Assembly (NCBI GenBank): GCA_028554755.1
Contig: JAPTOF010000005.1
Coordinates: 496,001 to 560,000, forward strand
Length of the DNA stretch: 64,000 bases
Direction of reading: 5' to 3'
DNA from: Cordia subcordata
Taxonomy: Eukaryota; Streptophyta; Magnoliopsida; Boraginales; Cordiaceae
The translations under genes and the position numbers were made by a program. Numbering within the stretch: position 1 is the first letter of the stretch; each line of letters begins with the position of its first letter. Below are positions 63,554-64,000 of this stretch, piece after piece. Below the pieces are notes generated by a model. It did no database searches. It had not been told where the DNA came from and saw only the letters and a list, made by a program, of their open reading frames with translations.

Positions 63554-64000
63554 ATGGGTAAGAAAAAGAAAAGCTCTTCTCCTACTAGAACTAGCGCTCG
63601 GCTCAAGGCAAAGAAGCAAGATTTTGGAACGTGCTCTCTTGCTTGTTCGGGTTCTTCCTCCTCCAAAGCTGAGGTTGATTCGGCCTCTTCGTCTCACTCT
63701 AATGGAGATGCTCAATCAACCTCAAGTTCGTTTTTCAAAGAGGTCTATGATGCACTTGAAGATGGCCATTCTTACAAGGAACATGTTGATGTCCATAGCA
63801 AAGCTAAGGCCGAACTCGTGAGATCCCTCACTATCAACACTCAATCACTCTCTCCTCCTTCTCCAAACTCTAGATTTGATCACTCCATGCTTCGTGATTG
63901 CCCTCCATTGCAAAACCATTCTATATCTGGTCCTTCTAGTCCCTCTAAGCTTGGAGACTCCTCTCTTCATGGTCCAGCCGAAGAGAATAGAGGCAAGGAG
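63554..64000 (+). CDS. L21 ORF1, partial (N-terminal 149 codons)
   Basis: Open to the window edge from MGKKKKSSSPTRTSARLKAK. Then: CSGSSSSKAEVDSASSSHSN, GDAQSTSSSFFKEVYDALED, GHSYKEHVDVHSKAKAELVR, SLTINTQSLSPPSPNSRFDH, and a Ser/Pro-rich run ending EENRGKE. The basic head may serve as nuclear signal or RNA contact. The region before DUF4283 is expected to be disordered. This is the only ORF1 N-terminus here without a lesion over its visible length, but the rest is unseen. Confidence 0.78.
   Translation, partial: MGKKKKSSSPTRTSARLKAKKQDFGTCSLACSGSSSSKAEVDSASSSHSNGDAQSTSSSFFKEVYDALEDGHSYKEHVDVHSKAKAELVRSLTINTQSLSPPSPNSRFDHSMLRDCPPLQNHSISGPSSPSKLGDSSLHGPAEENRGKE

Larger units (their letters stand above)
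13668..64000 (-). mobile_element. L7: oldest host L1, spanning the right three quarters of the window
   Basis: Its visible pieces are 13668-14965, 53031-53170, 58994-59737, 60695-61222 and 62249-62642, all minus strand and in the right order for a single L1. They read: RT start and linker with the end of the endonuclease; endonuclease middle; endonuclease start plus the ORF1 end; ORF1 DUF4283; ORF1 variable region. L8, L17, L18, L19 and L20 sit in the gaps. Three of its joints carry or show TSDs or exact resumption. The L8 joint lacks ~33 bp of target. The 5' end is beyond the window and the 3' half is lost at 13668. Confidence 0.75.
63376..64000 (+). mobile_element. L21: 5' part of an L1, continuing beyond the window
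   Basis: It begins CTTTCTCTCTCTACCATGAA at about 63380 (5'-end type of L9 and L17), has a ~175-bp leader and an open ORF1. It sits in ORF1 of L20. Its 3' end and TSD are off the right edge. Confidence 0.82.

Overview
This window is a flowering-plant nuclear genome (most likely a eudicot) made almost entirely of LINE-1-type (L1) retrotransposons inserted into one another. I found no host gene. The L1 copies share one architecture. A purine-poor 5' UTR opens with a TCTCTCTC tract. ORF1 has a basic Lys/Ser/Arg N-terminus, a DUF4283-like domain and a CX2CX4HX4C zinc knuckle. ORF2 carries an endonuclease (SWNIRGLNSP, GDFNEV and SDHCPLI motifs), a reverse transcriptase (NPNKSPGPDG, DIMKAFDSLNW, GIRQGDP and FADD motifs) and a C-terminal zf-RVT domain (CIFC...CETRDHLFFEC). 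No RNase H follows. Each copy ends in a short CTTACTT-N-CGCAAAA tail. Every ORF2 that I could follow over its visible length is broken, apart from a few short C-terminal fragments that stay open.

Layout: 1-345 holds two fragments joined head to head. 346-4168 is a + L1 (L3) carrying a SINE scrap. 4169-13655 is a + L1 (L4) split by a minus L1 with a 781-bp inverted repeat (L5, 5930-8226) and by an ORF1-only element (H1, 8487-12138), which itself hosts a young + L1 tail (L6). From about 13668 to beyond the right edge almost everything lies inside one old minus L1 (L7). L7 holds L8 (+, 14966-53030), L8 holds L9 (-, 15249-44918), L9 holds L11 (-, 23978-43603), L11 holds L12 (-, 25445-35305) and L12 holds L13 (-, 28992-34874). 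That is six layers, and most are proved by matching target-site duplications (TSDs). Extra insertions decorate each layer: L10 and a solo LTR in L9; L14 and the ORF1-only element H2 in L11; a full SINE, L15, L16 and an 80-bp ORF1-only tail (H3) in L8; the full-length L17, then L18, L19, L20 and L21 in L7.

The most interesting content is a set of structurally defined ORF1-only elements (H1 and H2, about 2.55 and 2.68 kb, plus the 3' scrap H3). They have their own 5' ends, a roughly 745-795-codon ORF1, a conserved 3'-UTR hairpin, the L1-like 3' tail and TSDs, but no ORF2. They look like a plant counterpart of mammalian half-L1 (HAL1) elements, presumably mobilised in trans by the full L1s around them. 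Other notable items are a large fold-back repeat, two insertions at one target site, a duplicated 3' tail, and an ORF1/ORF2 ATGA stop-start overlap repeated in five copies. Family names rest on motifs I read by eye; no database search was possible.
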